A stretch of 64,000 nt of DNA, from contig JAJDEU010000051.1 of the NCBI GenBank assembly GCA_029259635.1, forward strand, positions 155,697 through 219,696. Direction: 5' to 3'. Shown piece after piece: positions 1-9,368 of this stretch. This DNA is from Planctomycetota bacterium (GTDB lineage Bacteria > Planctomycetota > UBA1135 > GCA-002686595). Made by a program: the position numbers and the translations under genes. The notes beneath the pieces were generated by a model. It searched no databases. It had not been told where the DNA came from and saw only the letters and a program-made list of their open reading frames with translations. Numbering within the stretch: the first letter of the stretch is position 1; each line of letters starts with the position of its first letter.

Positions 1-2
1 CG

Positions 3-653
3 GCGGAGCTGGTTCCCAAGGAACTCTTTCGTCATCGCCCGCACCTCCTGGTGGAAACCGTCTCGCCTTTGATCGCTGCCGCACGCGTGCTGTTCTATCC
101 GGTCGCGGTTCCCCTGCGTGCGCTCTCCTCACTGCTCGTGCGCCTCCTGCGAATAGAGAGCTCCGACCTCTCGCGAGCGCTCGGGCGCGAAGCGGTCGTC
201 GACCTCCTCGCCGAAGGCGCCAAGCTCGGACGGTTGGAACCGAACGCTGAACGGATGGCCCTCAATGTGCTCACGCTTCGAAATCTCTCCCTGGAGAGCG
301 AGATGGTTCCGTGGGCACGGGTAGAGACGCTCGATCTCGCGGCCCCGCTGGCCGAGCTTCGCCAGCTCTCTACGCACTCACGCTTCAGTCGCATGATCGC
401 GACGCGCGAGGGGGTTGTCGCCGGCTACGTGCATCAGCTCGATGTCTTACGCGCTGATCCGGAGCGCCCGATGGAGGACGCGATGCGCCCGCTTGCGGTC
501 TTCGCGCCCGATCTGCCGGTGGACGCCGCGCTCAAGTCGCTCCGCATGAGTGGTCAACGGGCGGCCCTGGTCGGAACCAATGAAGTTCCACTCGGCCTGA
601 TCACGCTCAAGGACCTGGTGGAGACCATTTCCGGCGAGCTGGCCGGCTGGTAG
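3..653 (+). CDS. CorC/HlyC-type CNNM-CBS membrane protein, C-terminal part (5' end outside window)
   Basis: This is the last 216 residues of a gene that begins before the window. The reading frame is open from base 3, and the GTG at 51 is an internal codon. The first residues include the ELVPKELF stretch, which matches the conserved PK-containing end of the CNNM (DUF21) membrane domain, and are followed by a hydrophobic segment. After that comes a pair of CBS-like modules (about residues 80-215), the second ending in the typical GLITLKDLVE pattern. It stops right after the CBS pair, so the C-terminal CorC_HlyC domain of many relatives is absent. The family is linked to divalent-cation homeostasis at the inner membrane; the exact substrate cannot be read from sequence. 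Confidence 0.8.
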   Translation, partial: AELVPKELFRHRPHLLVETVSPLIAAARVLFYPVAVPLRALSSLLVRLLRIESSDLSRALGREAVVDLLAEGAKLGRLEPNAERMALNVLTLRNLSLESEMVPWARVETLDLAAPLAELRQLSTHSRFSRMIATREGVVAGYVHQLDVLRADPERPMEDAMRPLAVFAPDLPVDAALKSLRMSGQRAALVGTNEVPLGLITLKDLVETISGELAGW

Positions 654-776
654 GCCCGGAATCTGTCCGACGCCCCAAAATCGCGGGGAACCGGAGCTTT
701 TTTAGGGTCCGTGGTCGCAACCGCACTCCCTCGCTAGGATAGTGCTCCGCGCGGACCTCGCACCGCCCGTTCCATT

Positions 777-1238
777 ATGAGTCTTCCAACCTCCTTCGAT
801 CACCGCCCGCTTCCGATGGAACCCACTCGCAACGCGCGGGGGCGCCGCCCCTTCGACTCGCTAGCTTGGATTTTCGCGGCCGGGATGGGCTTGGCCGCTT
901 TCGGCTTCGCCGTCGAACCCGCCCAGGATCAGATCCAACCGACGCTCACGACGCCCTCCTTCGCGACCTCCGATTCCAATGATCGCATGATTGCGGTCAC
1001 CGGGATCGACGTCACCGGCACCTCGGTCCTGTACGTCATCGATACGATCGAGCGCCGCCTCTCGGTCTATCAGGCCGACGGTGGCGGTAAGAGTACGGCC
1101 GGGGTTCAGTGGGTCGGCGCTCGGAATATCGATCTCGATTTCGCGGTCGATGGCTGGAATGACAAGTCCGAAGTCACCTTTAAAGAGCTCCGCAAGCAGT
1201 TAGATGCCCGCGGCGTGCTCCCCGACTCGGCCCGCTAA
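777..1238 (+). CDS. Hypothetical single-span membrane-anchored protein
   Basis: A 153-residue protein of unknown function. After a basic N-terminus, residues about 29-47 form a hydrophobic membrane segment. The rest is a small soluble domain with an alternating hydrophobic pattern (VTGTSVLYVID, then RLSVYQ) and a C-terminal charged helix, so most of it probably faces the periplasm. ATG at 777 is the first start; ATG at 813 (MEPTRN) would shorten only the tail before the membrane segment. I recall similar short proteins being widespread in Planctomycetota, but I cannot assign a function. It stands alone between the CBS protein and the HTH membrane protein. Confidence 0.65.
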   Translation: MSLPTSFDHRPLPMEPTRNARGRRPFDSLAWIFAAGMGLAAFGFAVEPAQDQIQPTLTTPSFATSDSNDRMIAVTGIDVTGTSVLYVIDTIERRLSVYQADGGGKSTAGVQWVGARNIDLDFAVDGWNDKSEVTFKELRKQLDARGVLPDSAR

Positions 1239-1396
1239 CCGTACAATCGAGCTTTCCTTCCAGGTGCCGACAGGAGCGCGCGCTCTTCAGGCCTCCCGGA
1301 AGGTGGGATCGAGCCTCACTCTAGTCCCCTGTCCATCTCCGCCTCCTGTTGGATCAAGGCGGTCTGAATCACCGAACGAGAATCTCCGAGGAAACC

Positions 1397-1948
1397 GTGG
1401 CAAACGACCAATTCTTCAGCTTTGACGAAGCCCTTGACGAACTCCGACTTCAGGAAGAAGAGCTCAAGCGGCTCGTTTCGGAAGGCGAGATTCGCGCCTT
1501 CCGCGAGGGCGAGACGATGAAGCTTCGGCGCGCCGACGTCGAAGCCCTGCGATCGGAGCTCTCCGGTGGGGAGGTCGTCGACCTGGGCGACGTCACCGAC
1601 GATCTCGTCTTCGAGGACGATCCGGGGATGATTACCGAGGATTTGACCGATGTCGGTGAGGACACGCTGCTCGACGACGACGACGTCGAGGACATCGGCG
1701 AGATCGACCTCGACTCCGAGGAGTTCGAGGAGGAGGAAGCGGTGAGCGCAGCTCCCGTTCGCCGCACTCGCCCCGCCAGCGCTCCCGCTGCGGCGGAGGA
1801 AGGCGAGGAGATGTGGCTGCGCGGCTTGATGATCGCGACAACGGTCGTGTTGATCCTGATCATGCCGCTCACCTTCGCGGTCAGCTCCGGCGAGCTGAGC
1901 GGGATCGCCAGGAGCGTGGCGGGCATCTTCACCAACCTGGGCAGCTAG
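1397..1948 (+). CDS. Excisionase-like HTH protein with acidic linker and C-terminal membrane segment
   Basis: A 183-residue protein. Residues 5-55 resemble the MerR/excisionase-type winged helix: SFDEALDELRLQEEELKRLV, then EIRAFREGETMKLRRADVEAL. About 60 residues follow that are very rich in Asp and Glu, then an Ala/Pro linker, and a hydrophobic helix near residues 141-162 that should insert in the membrane. Its job may be regulatory or scaffolding; no target is evident. The start is taken as GTG 1397 because GAGGA lies 4-8 bases upstream and the HTH begins there. A longer frame opens at 1349 but adds only unlike sequence. The gene is separate from its neighbours, with 150-170 base gaps on each side. 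Confidence 0.7.
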   Translation: MANDQFFSFDEALDELRLQEEELKRLVSEGEIRAFREGETMKLRRADVEALRSELSGGEVVDLGDVTDDLVFEDDPGMITEDLTDVGEDTLLDDDDVEDIGEIDLDSEEFEEEEAVSAAPVRRTRPASAPAAAEEGEEMWLRGLMIATTVVLILIMPLTFAVSSGELSGIARSVAGIFTNLGS

Positions 1949-2121
1949 TCGCCCGGGTCCAGGGTCGCTCGCACCGCTGGCGAGCGAAGCCCCAGCTCGA
2001 GTCTCGGCCGCGATCTGTTGAGGCATCGCTTGAACCGCGGCTCGGAGAGGTATATCCATAGGGCTGCGCGAAGAGCTTCAAGCACGACATCTAGATGGGA
2101 TCGCAAGAAGGGGACGGAACT

Positions 2122-2874
2122 ATGGCGAACGGGAATAGGGATGCGCGGATGAATCCACTGAGCTTGGGGATTCTCACGGCGGCGGTTTTCTTGAGCGTGG
2201 GACTCAGCTCCTGCGTCTCGACGGCGCGCTATAAGGAATCTCAAGACGCGACGAAGCACTATCAACGTGCTCATCACGATCTGGAGCTCTATCAGGCTGA
2301 GCTGGAGGCCGAGGTGGAAGCCCTGCGCGCCCAGGCCGGCTTGGGCGGCCCGACCGCGACGGTGGATTCGAGCTTCACCCGCACGATCGATGAGCGGCTT
2401 GAACAGCTCAGAGAGATGGAGAGCCGGATCGCGGGTCTGGGCCAGGACGGCGATGTGACCGTGGTCGAATTCGACGGCGGCTTCGGCTACAGCTTGCGGG
2501 ACTCCGTCCTGTTCGACTCGGGATCGGCGACGCTTCAACCCGAGGGACTCCAGATTCTGCAAGCTTTGGCTAGCGAGATCAGAACGCAAAACTTCGATCG
2601 GATCTGGGTGCGCGGGCACACCGATTCGGACCGAATCGTGAAGCCGGCGACGATCAAGCGATTCCCCAACGGCAACTTGGAGCTGTCCGCCCATCGCGCG
2701 ATTCAAGTCGCGTCTGTTCTGACCCGGGACGGCGGGGTCGATGCCAAACGCGTCGTGATTGCAGGCTTCGGTGCCAATCTGCCTGTCGCACCGAACAGCT
2801 CCGCGGAAAACAAGCGATTGAACCGGCGTGTCGAGATCTATATCGAGCAGCCGGGTGGCGCGAAACAGCCTTAG
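2122..2874 (+). CDS. OmpA-family peptidoglycan-binding lipoprotein
   Basis: A 250-residue envelope protein. The N-terminus carries a lipoprotein signal peptide with lipobox LSSC, then a helical heptad-like region (about 40-75), and a C-terminal OmpA/Pal-type domain (about 125-240). The domain shows the VRGHTDSD motif, the LSAHRA helix and the NKRLNRRVEI ending that bind diaminopimelate in this family. It probably tethers the outer membrane or a lipid-anchored complex to peptidoglycan. ATG 2122 is preferred over the ATG at 2095 because AAGAAGGGG sits 9-16 bases upstream; ATG 2149 is also possible. Its 3' end overlaps the start of the next gene, implying co-transcription. Confidence 0.85.
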   Translation: MANGNRDARMNPLSLGILTAAVFLSVGLSSCVSTARYKESQDATKHYQRAHHDLELYQAELEAEVEALRAQAGLGGPTATVDSSFTRTIDERLEQLREMESRIAGLGQDGDVTVVEFDGGFGYSLRDSVLFDSGSATLQPEGLQILQALASEIRTQNFDRIWVRGHTDSDRIVKPATIKRFPNGNLELSAHRAIQVASVLTRDGGVDAKRVVIAGFGANLPVAPNSSAENKRLNRRVEIYIEQPGGAKQP

Positions 2875-3823
2875 TGAATCGAAGAGGAAGCTCGGCCGCC
2901 TCGCGCTGTGCTTCCCGTGGATTTTTTTAGTCGCTCTTCCCCTGAGTTGTGAAGGGGAGAGCGGCGAGATTTCACGCGAGCTCTACGAGCTTGAACGCTT
3001 GGCCTTCGTGCCGGCAGGCCGCGCTTACCTGCCGGGCTATCGTGAGCCCTACGACGTTTTTTCGGTCGACGAATCGCTCCTCATCGATCGCTTCGAAGCG
3101 ACGCTTGGGGATTGGCGCTATTACTTCGGCGAGCAGGTTCCTTGGATCGACTCGAACTCGAAGATGGAATCGGAACCGGACTCTTGGCCCGTCTCTCTGA
3201 CTCGGCCCGAGGCAGAGCAGCTGGCCGACAAGCGCGAGATGCGGCTACTGTTCGCCCACGAGTGGATTTACTGCGCGGTCGGGTCTCGCGGTCACCCTTT
3301 TCCGTGGGGGGCTAGCCCGCGTTCTTCCGTGGCCAACACACTTGAGCTGCGCCTGGATCGCCCGGCGCCGGTCGGCACGTTCGAGAACGGGGCGAGTCCA
3401 TTTGGTTGCTACGACTTGCTCGGCAACGTTTGGGAGTGGGTTGCCGATCGCGTGCCCGGTCGCGGCGACTCCCAAGTGGCAAGCGCGAGTTCGGTCTCTG
3501 CGATGGGGGGCAGCTGGCGCTATCGATTGTCGCCGCTCTACGCGCTGCCCGAGCGGGGAACCAGCCGAGTGCCGGTCTTCAACGCCATCTCGATCTCGCC
3601 GGAGACTCGCAGTCGCGATCTCGGTGTTCGACATGGTGCCGATGCCCGCGAGTACTTGTGGGCGAAGTCGAAACACTGGGGAGAGGATGCGGAGGCCGAG
3701 CGCCGGTTGATCGCGATCGGTGCTCGCTTCGGCGACAAGGCCTACGAGCTCATCGCGGAACTGAGCCGCCTCCCCGACGCCGCGCAGGGGCTCGCCTGGT
3801 TGGCGGAAGGAGCTCGGCCTTGA
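2855..3823 (+). CDS. FGE/SUMF1-fold lipoprotein (probably not a catalytic formylglycine enzyme)
   Basis: A 322-residue secreted protein with a lipoprotein-type signal peptide (lipobox LPLSC). A formylglycine-generating-enzyme-like fold follows: VPAGRAYLPG near the start, LTRPEAEQLA, FPWG, and the typical GCYDLLGNVWEW and AMGGSWRY motifs. The C-type copper-site cysteine pair that true FGEs carry after the GGSW region is not visible (the region reads YRLSPLYALPE), so it is more likely a binding or structural member of the family. The start is uncertain: GTG 2855 gives a compact signal peptide, GTG 2828 adds nine residues, and both overlap the OmpA gene. The stop overlaps the TTG start of rsmA by two bases. 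Confidence 0.75.
   Translation: MARNSLSESKRKLGRLALCFPWIFLVALPLSCEGESGEISRELYELERLAFVPAGRAYLPGYREPYDVFSVDESLLIDRFEATLGDWRYYFGEQVPWIDSNSKMESEPDSWPVSLTRPEAEQLADKREMRLLFAHEWIYCAVGSRGHPFPWGASPRSSVANTLELRLDRPAPVGTFENGASPFGCYDLLGNVWEWVADRVPGRGDSQVASASSVSAMGGSWRYRLSPLYALPERGTSRVPVFNAISISPETRSRDLGVRHGADAREYLWAKSKHWGEDAEAERRLIAIGARFGDKAYELIAELSRLPDAAQGLAWLAEGARP
3807..3812 (+). promoter_or_regulatory. Ribosome binding site fixing the TTG start of rsmA
   Basis: AAGGAG lies seven bases before TTG 3820. It supports a rare TTG start that overlaps the preceding TGA stop, and argues against the downstream in-frame GTG at 3862. Confidence 0.65.
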
Positions 3824-4704
3824 GTGAGCCTGTCCGTCCCGGCCGTCCGGCGTGGAAAGAAGTGCGAGCGATTCTGGACGCGGAAGAGTTCTTTCCGTCG
3901 AGGAAGCTCGGCCAGAATTTCTTGCTCGACGAGAATATGGTGCAGCGGATCGCTCTCGATACTCAGCTCGGGCCGGAGGACTTTGCCCTCGAAATCGGAA
4001 CCGGCTGCGGCTTTCTGACCTCGCATTTGGCGGCGCTGGATGCAGAAATTTTGTCGATTGAGATCGATCGAAGATTGTTGAAGGTGGCCACGCTCCTGCT
4101 CGATGGTTGGAGCAATGTTCGCTTGGTGCGAGCCGATGTCTTGGCGGGGAAACATCAGCTCGAGCCCGAGCTCGAAGCGCTCTTGCCCAAGGACCGAGAC
4201 TGGCACGCGGTGGGGAACTTGCCGTACTCGGTGGCTTCGCCGCTGATGGTCGTCTTGGCACGGCTCGTTTCGCCCCCGAAATCGATGACCGCTCTGGTTC
4301 AGGCGGAGGTTGCTGAGCGAGTCGCCGCTCGGCCGGGCGGCGCGAGCTGGGGGCCGATTTCTGCACGGCTTCAAATTCAATACGAAGCTCAGCTAGTTCG
4401 GCGCGTGCCTCCGCAGTTGTTCTGGCCTCGACCGAATGTGGAGAGTGCCGTCTTGAGATTGGATCGCCGCGAGGAGCAGCCGACCCGCGAGAGTTTGGTG
4501 CGATTCGATGCCCTTGTCAGTCTCCTCTTCCAGTCGAGACGCAAGGCGCTCGTCGGGGTGCTCGCCAAAGCGACCCAAGATCGCGAAGGGGTCCGCACGC
4601 TGCTGGAAGAGCTCGAGTTGGACCCCGATCTTCGCGCTGGAGCCCTCTCTCCGGCTCAGTTGATGGCGATGGCCAGCTCCGCGCTCTGGTCGAAAACGTC
4701 CTAG
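3820..4704 (+). CDS. rsmA: 16S rRNA (adenine1518-N6/adenine1519-N6)-dimethyltransferase
   Basis: RsmA (KsgA) dimethylates two adjacent adenines in the 3' hairpin of 16S rRNA during small-subunit maturation, using S-adenosylmethionine. The 294-residue product has the family landmarks: LGQNFLLDENM (about 30-40), the SAM-binding EIGTGCGFL (58-66), an acidic loop SIEIDRRL, the catalytic NLPYSVASP (133-141), the WPRPNVESAVLRL region, and the C-terminal helical domain with FQSRRKALVGVL. Length is slightly above the usual 270. Translation is probably coupled to the upstream lipoprotein gene through the overlapping stop and start. No neighbour hints at another role. Confidence 0.93.
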   Translation: MSEPVRPGRPAWKEVRAILDAEEFFPSRKLGQNFLLDENMVQRIALDTQLGPEDFALEIGTGCGFLTSHLAALDAEILSIEIDRRLLKVATLLLDGWSNVRLVRADVLAGKHQLEPELEALLPKDRDWHAVGNLPYSVASPLMVVLARLVSPPKSMTALVQAEVAERVAARPGGASWGPISARLQIQYEAQLVRRVPPQLFWPRPNVESAVLRLDRREEQPTRESLVRFDALVSLLFQSRRKALVGVLAKATQDREGVRTLLEELELDPDLRAGALSPAQLMAMASSALWSKTS

Positions 4705-5358
4705 TCGGCTCGAAGGAGCGGAGCGGAGCTGGATCCAGATGGGTCCTTTACCCCGGCGCTCGGGGGCTCTGAGAGCGCCCGAAGAGGGGCGGATCGATAA
4801 TTTCGAGGTCGAACGGCGATTCGCTTGTCCCTACTGGAGGGGGTGGTATATTTTTCCGTCTCCGGTCGAACGAGTGGCGCGCATTAATGAGGCGGGTCAG
4901 GTTAGAGCCAGCTACGGCAGCCGTGGCGCCCTCTCGGTCCTCTGAATTTCCGACTATTCTTGTAAATCCTGACTCCGTTGTCCTATCCAGGACGGCAGTG
5001 AGCCGTGCGAATCCTCGGTGTCCGACATGGGCATGGGTCCACAGGGACCTCGGGTCGATTCCCGCCTCCTGTTTCGAAGTCTTGAGTCGGCCGATTCGTT
5101 TCGTGTGTTGCTGAACCCGTCTTTTTGTCGCGCCCTTGATTCCCCTGTTCGGCGCAGCGTTTTTGTCCCCTTTGGTCGGTGACGAGAGTGCGGTCTCGCT
5201 CGGAAGAACATCCTTGGCCCACGTGTCGCTCACGTGACCCGGACCTTTTTTTCTCGAGGGAACCGCGTTCGCCGCTGATCGAACGGAAGCCACCCGCGCT
5301 TCCAAAGTTGGAAAGCTTCTGGCTCCAGAAGCTCGGGTTCTTGTGTTTCGAGCATCTC
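4705..5358. other. Long non-coding stretch between rsmA and dnaG
   Basis: About 650 bases with no convincing coding region. Short open frames here have unlike composition and no recognisable product. It holds two local structures: a hairpin at 4889-4933 whose tip resembles signal-recognition-particle RNA (listed separately), and a hairpin at 5041-5072 (ACAGG pairing CCTGT, with inner CGGG pairing CCCG). The dnaG-rpoD promoter presumably lies here, but I see no clear -35/-10 pair. Confidence 0.5.
4889..4933 (+). ncRNA. Possible SRP-like RNA hairpin (weak)
   Basis: GGTCAGG at 4895-4901 and GGCAGCC at 4916-4922 face each other in a hairpin closed by GAGGCG (4889-4894) with CGCC-CTC (4927-4933, one bulge). 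GGUCAGG opposite GCAGCC is the conserved symmetric loop of bacterial 4.5S/SRP RNA helix 8. The usual GGAA tetraloop is missing, however, and the tip is longer (UUAG...CUA). This could be a divergent SRP RNA or chance similarity. Confidence 0.15.
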
Positions 5359-7434
5359 ATGGAAGATCACGAATTCAGACAGGTCATCGAGGGCGTCAAG
5401 CTCCGCATTCCCATTGAGGATGCGGTGCGGGAACGCGTGCCTGAACTGAAACGCGCTGGAGCTCTATACACGGCTTGCTGCCCCTTCCACGACGAGCGCA
5501 CGCCCTCCTTCAAGGTCGACCCACGACGCGGAACTTGGCAGTGCTATGGAGCCTGCGGGACGGGCGGCGACGTGCTCAGCTTTATCCAGCGCTTCGACGG
5601 GCTCGGCTTTTCGGAATCGCTCGAACAACTCTCGGCCCAAGCCGGACTCGAGATGCCGAAGGGCTGGAAGAAAAAGCGCGCTGGGGATGCGTCGCGCTTC
5701 GACAAGCTCTACGACGCTCTGGAGCGCGCAGAGCGCTTCTACGGCAAGCTGCTCGCGGGCGAATCCGGTCGAGGAGCGCGGGCGTACCTCGCCGAACGCG
5801 GACTGGGATCGGCCACCATCGACGCCTTCGGGATCGGTCTCTCTCCGATGTCGGGCAATCCGCTCTACGAGTTTGGACAGCGCGACGGGGGCGAGTTGCT
5901 CTCGGCGCTCTACGAGGCGGGTCTCGTCCGCAAGGGCGAAGGTCGCTCCTACGACTTCTTTCACGGCCGGCTCATGATTCCCATTCGGGACGGGCGTGGC
6001 CGGACGGTGGGATTCGGCGGTCGCCGGCTCGACGATAAGCAGGACTCGCCAAAATACGTCAACACGCCGGAGACGCCGGTCTTCCACAAGGGTCGGTTGA
6101 TCTACGGTTTGGACCGAGCGACGAAAGCCGTTCGCAAGACGCGGCACCTGATCCTGGTTGAAGGCTACACGGATGTGATGGCGGCCCATCAAGAGGGCTT
6201 TGGTCACGTGGCGGCCGTGCTCGGTACATCGACGACGGAAGATCACGCTGGGCTCGTTCGCCGAACCGGGGCGCGCAGGGTCACGTTGGTCTTTGACGGA
6301 GACGAAGCGGGACGACGCGCGAGTTTCCGAGCCCTGGAGGGGCTCTTGCCGCTTCAACTGGAGATCGACGTCCTGCGGCTCCCGGCGGGTTCAGATCCCT
6401 GCGACCTGTTCATCCGCGAGGGCGCGACGGGCTTCGAGCGGCACCTCGAGGACACGCTCGATTGGCTCGATTTTGCTCTCTCCGGACTCAAAGAGGAGCA
6501 GGGCGCCAAGCTCTCCGATGGGGTGGATCAGGTCCTGCGCCTCATCGAGCGCTTGCCCAAGCCGGTTCACCGCGAGTCGTGCATGACCCGGATTTCCGAA
6601 GTCTTGGAACTGTCGGGCGAGTCCATTCGTCTTCAGGCGCGAGGGCTGGCCGGACGTCGGCGGACCTCGACCCGTCTCCCAGAGGCACCCAAGAGGGGAG
6701 CCTTGGTCGACTCGATCCCCCCTGCAGGCGCTGAGCGGGGTACTCCTACTTCGGCGAAAGCGCCCCAAGCCCCTCTATCCCCACAAGAGTCCCCTCGAGC
6801 TGGAGCTTCGAGCGGCCGGAAGCCCTCGGCTCCGGTCCCTTCCGGTCAAAGCCCGTGGGCGGATGACCCATCCGGCTCGTTCGATTCCCCCTCCAAGCAT
6901 GCTCCGCAACCGCAGTCCCAAGATCTCAACCCCGTTTCCGCTGGGGCTGAGGAAGCTCCGTCCGCACAGCCGGACGAGGAGCGCGAGCGCGAAGTCAAAG
7001 CCTATTGCCAGCTCGTGGGGGCCGTCTTGATCGACAACAGTCTGATCCCGGCTGTCTCGGAGAGCTTCGCGGGCTGCCCCGACGAGCGGATTGCCGACAT
7101 CTTGACCACGGTCCTAGATCTCTATGAAAACGGGAGCGAAGACCTCGAAATCGACGCATCTCGCGTTATGGATGCTCTGGGATCGAACCCCGTGCGCGAG
7201 TGGGTTGTTCCGCTCGAGGAGAAGGCGCGGTCGGGCGAGAGCACTCGGTTGGTGGCGGAGGGAGCGGTGAAGTTCCTGAAGGCGCTCGAAGGACGGCGCT
7301 CCATTAGTCAGCACCGCAATCAATTTAATGAGGCGCAGGATGAGGAGACTCGTTCCAGCGCGCTCATGGATATTTGGAATGAAAGTCGTCGCTTAAAGGT
7401 GCCCGCGTCGGGTAACTCAAGCGCCGCGAAATAA
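5359..7434 (+). CDS. dnaG: DNA primase
   Basis: DnaG makes the RNA primers for replication and works with the replicative helicase. From ATG 5359 the protein is 691 residues. The zinc-binding domain comes first (C41, H44, C62, C66, with one extra residue in the C-Y-G-A-C turn). The catalytic core follows, with the TOPRIM signature LVEGYTDVM near 267-275 and the metal-binding FDGDEAGRR near 312-320. A Pro/Ser-rich linker of about 110 residues leads to a helical C-terminal domain expected to bind DnaB. The frame is open upstream to 5179, but the family start fits [14 protein letters not shown]. Only 25 bases separate it from rpoD: the classic dnaG-rpoD pair. Confidence 0.93.
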   Translation: MEDHEFRQVIEGVKLRIPIEDAVRERVPELKRAGALYTACCPFHDERTPSFKVDPRRGTWQCYGACGTGGDVLSFIQRFDGLGFSESLEQLSAQAGLEMPKGWKKKRAGDASRFDKLYDALERAERFYGKLLAGESGRGARAYLAERGLGSATIDAFGIGLSPMSGNPLYEFGQRDGGELLSALYEAGLVRKGEGRSYDFFHGRLMIPIRDGRGRTVGFGGRRLDDKQDSPKYVNTPETPVFHKGRLIYGLDRATKAVRKTRHLILVEGYTDVMAAHQEGFGHVAAVLGTSTTEDHAGLVRRTGARRVTLVFDGDEAGRRASFRALEGLLPLQLEIDVLRLPAGSDPCDLFIREGATGFERHLEDTLDWLDFALSGLKEEQGAKLSDGVDQVLRLIERLPKPVHRESCMTRISEVLELSGESIRLQARGLAGRRRTSTRLPEAPKRGALVDSIPPAGAERGTPTSAKAPQAPLSPQESPRAGASSGRKPSAPVPSGQSPWADDPSGSFDSPSKHAPQPQSQDLNPVSAGAEEAPSAQPDEEREREVKAYCQLVGAVLIDNSLIPAVSESFAGCPDERIADILTTVLDLYENGSEDLEIDASRVMDALGSNPVREWVVPLEEKARSGESTRLVAEGAVKFLKALEGRRSISQHRNQFNEAQDEETRSSALMDIWNESRRLKVPASGNSSAAK

Positions 7435-7459
7435 CGCTCTAACGAGAATTGAACGAACT

Positions 7460-9196
7460 ATGTCGGACCAACGGATAGAGGAGACCATCAAATTGCTGAT
7501 CGAGGAAGGACGCCAGAAAGGCGTGCTTTCCTATGCGGATATGAATCGCCTCCTCGAGGAGCAGTTCATTCCGCCGGACGGCATGGACCAAGTCTTCGTT
7601 GCATTGGAAGACAACGGCATCGACGTTGTGGAAGAAGCGCCTACGGACAATGCCGCGCGCTTGCCCCAGCGTCCTGCCACGCCGGCGCCTCGTGCACCCG
7701 CCCGTACCGTGTCGGCTGCGGCCGCAGTACGTGGAGTGATGCCCGAGAAGATCGACGATCCGGTGCGGATGTATCTGACTCAGATGGGGGAGATCCCGCT
7801 GCTCACGCGGCCGGAAGAGATCTTCCTCGCTAAGTCCATCGAGATTACGCGTAAGCGTTTCCGCAAGAAGTGCATTGCGAGCGGTCTGTGCATGGACACT
7901 TCCATCGCAACGCTCAACCTGGTGCGCGACGGTAAGCTGGCCTTCGACCGGACGCTCAAGGTGAACCCGAATCCGAAGCCGGACGACGATCCCAAGATCG
8001 TGGAGACGCTCGGCAAACCATTCCTGGCCAAGCGTCTGCCGGTCAACATTCAGACGATCGAGAACCTGCTCGCGCGCGTGCGGGAAGAGTATCGTCCGTT
8101 GCTCGACCCGAAGATCGGTCAACAGGCTCGTTCGGAACAACTGCGCAAAGTGCAGGTGCTGCGGCGCAAGCTTGTGATCCTGATCGAGGAGTGCCACCTT
8201 CAGGTCAAGAAGGTGCACCCCTATATCGAGGACCTCGAGGAGGCCTATCGCGATATGCGCTCGGTCGATCGCAAGCTGCAGAGCTTGAAAGGTGCCAAGC
8301 GCGACTCGGAAGCTGGGCTTGAACTCCAGGAACGCATGGCGGAGTTCGAGCTCCTCTTCTTGGAGACTCCCGCCCGACTCAAGCGACGCATCGAGCAAAT
8401 TCGACTGCACCACGAAGAGTACGAGCAAGCCAAGCGAGATCTCTCGAGTGGCAACCTTCGACTCGTCGTGTCGATTGCGAAGAAGTACCGCAACCGTGGG
8501 CTCTCCTTCTTGGACCTGATCCAAGAGGGCAACACCGGCTTAATGAAGGCCGTCGAGAAGTACGAGTACCGCCGCGGTTACAAATTCTCGACCTACGCGA
8601 CTTGGTGGATTCGCCAGGCTATTACTCGCTCGATCGCCGACCAGGCACGGACCATTCGTATCCCGGTCCACATGATTGAGACGATGAGCAAGCTGCGCAA
8701 CGTCACCAAGAAGTTGATCCAGGCCAAGGACCGCGAGCCCTCGGTTGAGGAGGTCGCGGAGGCGACCGGAATCACGGTGGAAGAGGCCAAGCGCGTGCTG
8801 AAGATCAGCAAGCACCCGATCAGCCTCGATCGTCCGATCGGCGAGTCCGACGACAGCTACTTCGGCGACTTCATCGAGGATGAGTCGGCGGAGAGCCCGA
8901 TGATGGCCGCCGGCCATGAGATGCTGAAGGAGCGGGTGGGCGATGTCCTCTCGACCCTGACTTTCCGCGAGCGCGAGATCATCAAGCTCCGGTACGGCAT
9001 CGGCGACGGCTACACCTACACGCTCGAAGAGGTGGGGCGGATCTTCCGCGTCACTCGGGAGCGTGTGCGCCAAATCGAGGCCAAAGCGGTCCGCAAGCTC
9101 CGTCACCCGGTTCGAGCGCGTCTGCTCGCGAGCTTCTTGGACGGTGCCGCCCCGGATCTCGACCTCGAGGAAGAGCAAATGAACGCCTCGAGCTGA
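7460..9196 (+). CDS. rpoD: RNA polymerase primary sigma factor (sigma-70)
   Basis: The 578-residue housekeeping sigma factor that directs RNA polymerase to most promoters. Region 1.1 (about 1-60) resembles the RpoD inhibitory domain, followed by an Ala/Pro linker and region 1.2 ([11 protein letters not shown], 100-110). A non-conserved helical segment leads to region 2 ([26 protein letters not shown], then [10 protein letters not shown]), region 3 (IRIPVHMIE), and region 4 ([11 protein letters not shown], then [18 protein letters not shown]), which recognises the -35 element. It lies directly behind dnaG and is probably co-transcribed. A 10-bp hairpin follows downstream. Confidence 0.96.
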   Translation: MSDQRIEETIKLLIEEGRQKGVLSYADMNRLLEEQFIPPDGMDQVFVALEDNGIDVVEEAPTDNAARLPQRPATPAPRAPARTVSAAAAVRGVMPEKIDDPVRMYLTQMGEIPLLTRPEEIFLAKSIEITRKRFRKKCIASGLCMDTSIATLNLVRDGKLAFDRTLKVNPNPKPDDDPKIVETLGKPFLAKRLPVNIQTIENLLARVREEYRPLLDPKIGQQARSEQLRKVQVLRRKLVILIEECHLQVKKVHPYIEDLEEAYRDMRSVDRKLQSLKGAKRDSEAGLELQERMAEFELLFLETPARLKRRIEQIRLHHEEYEQAKRDLSSGNLRLVVSIAKKYRNRGLSFLDLIQEGNTGLMKAVEKYEYRRGYKFSTYATWWIRQAITRSIADQARTIRIPVHMIETMSKLRNVTKKLIQAKDREPSVEEVAEATGITVEEAKRVLKISKHPISLDRPIGESDDSYFGDFIEDESAESPMMAAGHEMLKERVGDVLSTLTFREREIIKLRYGIGDGYTYTLEEVGRIFRVTRERVRQIEAKAVRKLRHPVRARLLASFLDGAAPDLDLEEEQMNASS

Positions 9197-9248
9197 GGCA
9201 AGAAAGGCGGCGAAGGCCGCGCGAGACCGCCCTTCGAGGGTCATCTAT

Positions 9249-9280
9249 GCGAGGGAAGTGGCGCTGGCCGCTTCCCTCGC
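9249..9280 (+). terminator. Hairpin downstream of rpoD, possible terminator
   Basis: A perfect 10-bp stem, GCGAGGGAAG (9249-9258) with CTTCCCTCGC (9271-9280), closes a loop that can itself pair GGC with GCC. It sits 52 bases after the rpoD stop. There is no U-run behind it, so it may act with Rho or mainly protect the 3' end. Confidence 0.45.
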
Positions 9281-9368
9281 TGCATTGGACTCCAACGAAA
9301 TCGACTTGATTCGCCCCAATTGAGGGAGCGCGATCTCAAGACGGCTCGTTAGACTCTTCGCCCCCCCA

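Noticed and set aside
3406..3819. Upstream extension of the rsmA reading frame
   Set aside because: It lies inside the FGE-fold gene, has no RsmA-like sequence, and a good ribosome binding site marks TTG 3820.
4739..4945. 68-residue open frame after rsmA
   Set aside because: Unlike the composition of real genes here, no homologous motif, and it overlaps the structured element.
5041..5072. tRNA/tmRNA-like 3' arm (CGGGTCGATTCCCG)
   Set aside because: The T loop is one base short, there is no matching 5' half with the tmRNA TTCGAC motif, and no tag-peptide reading frame is visible. It is better read as a simple hairpin.
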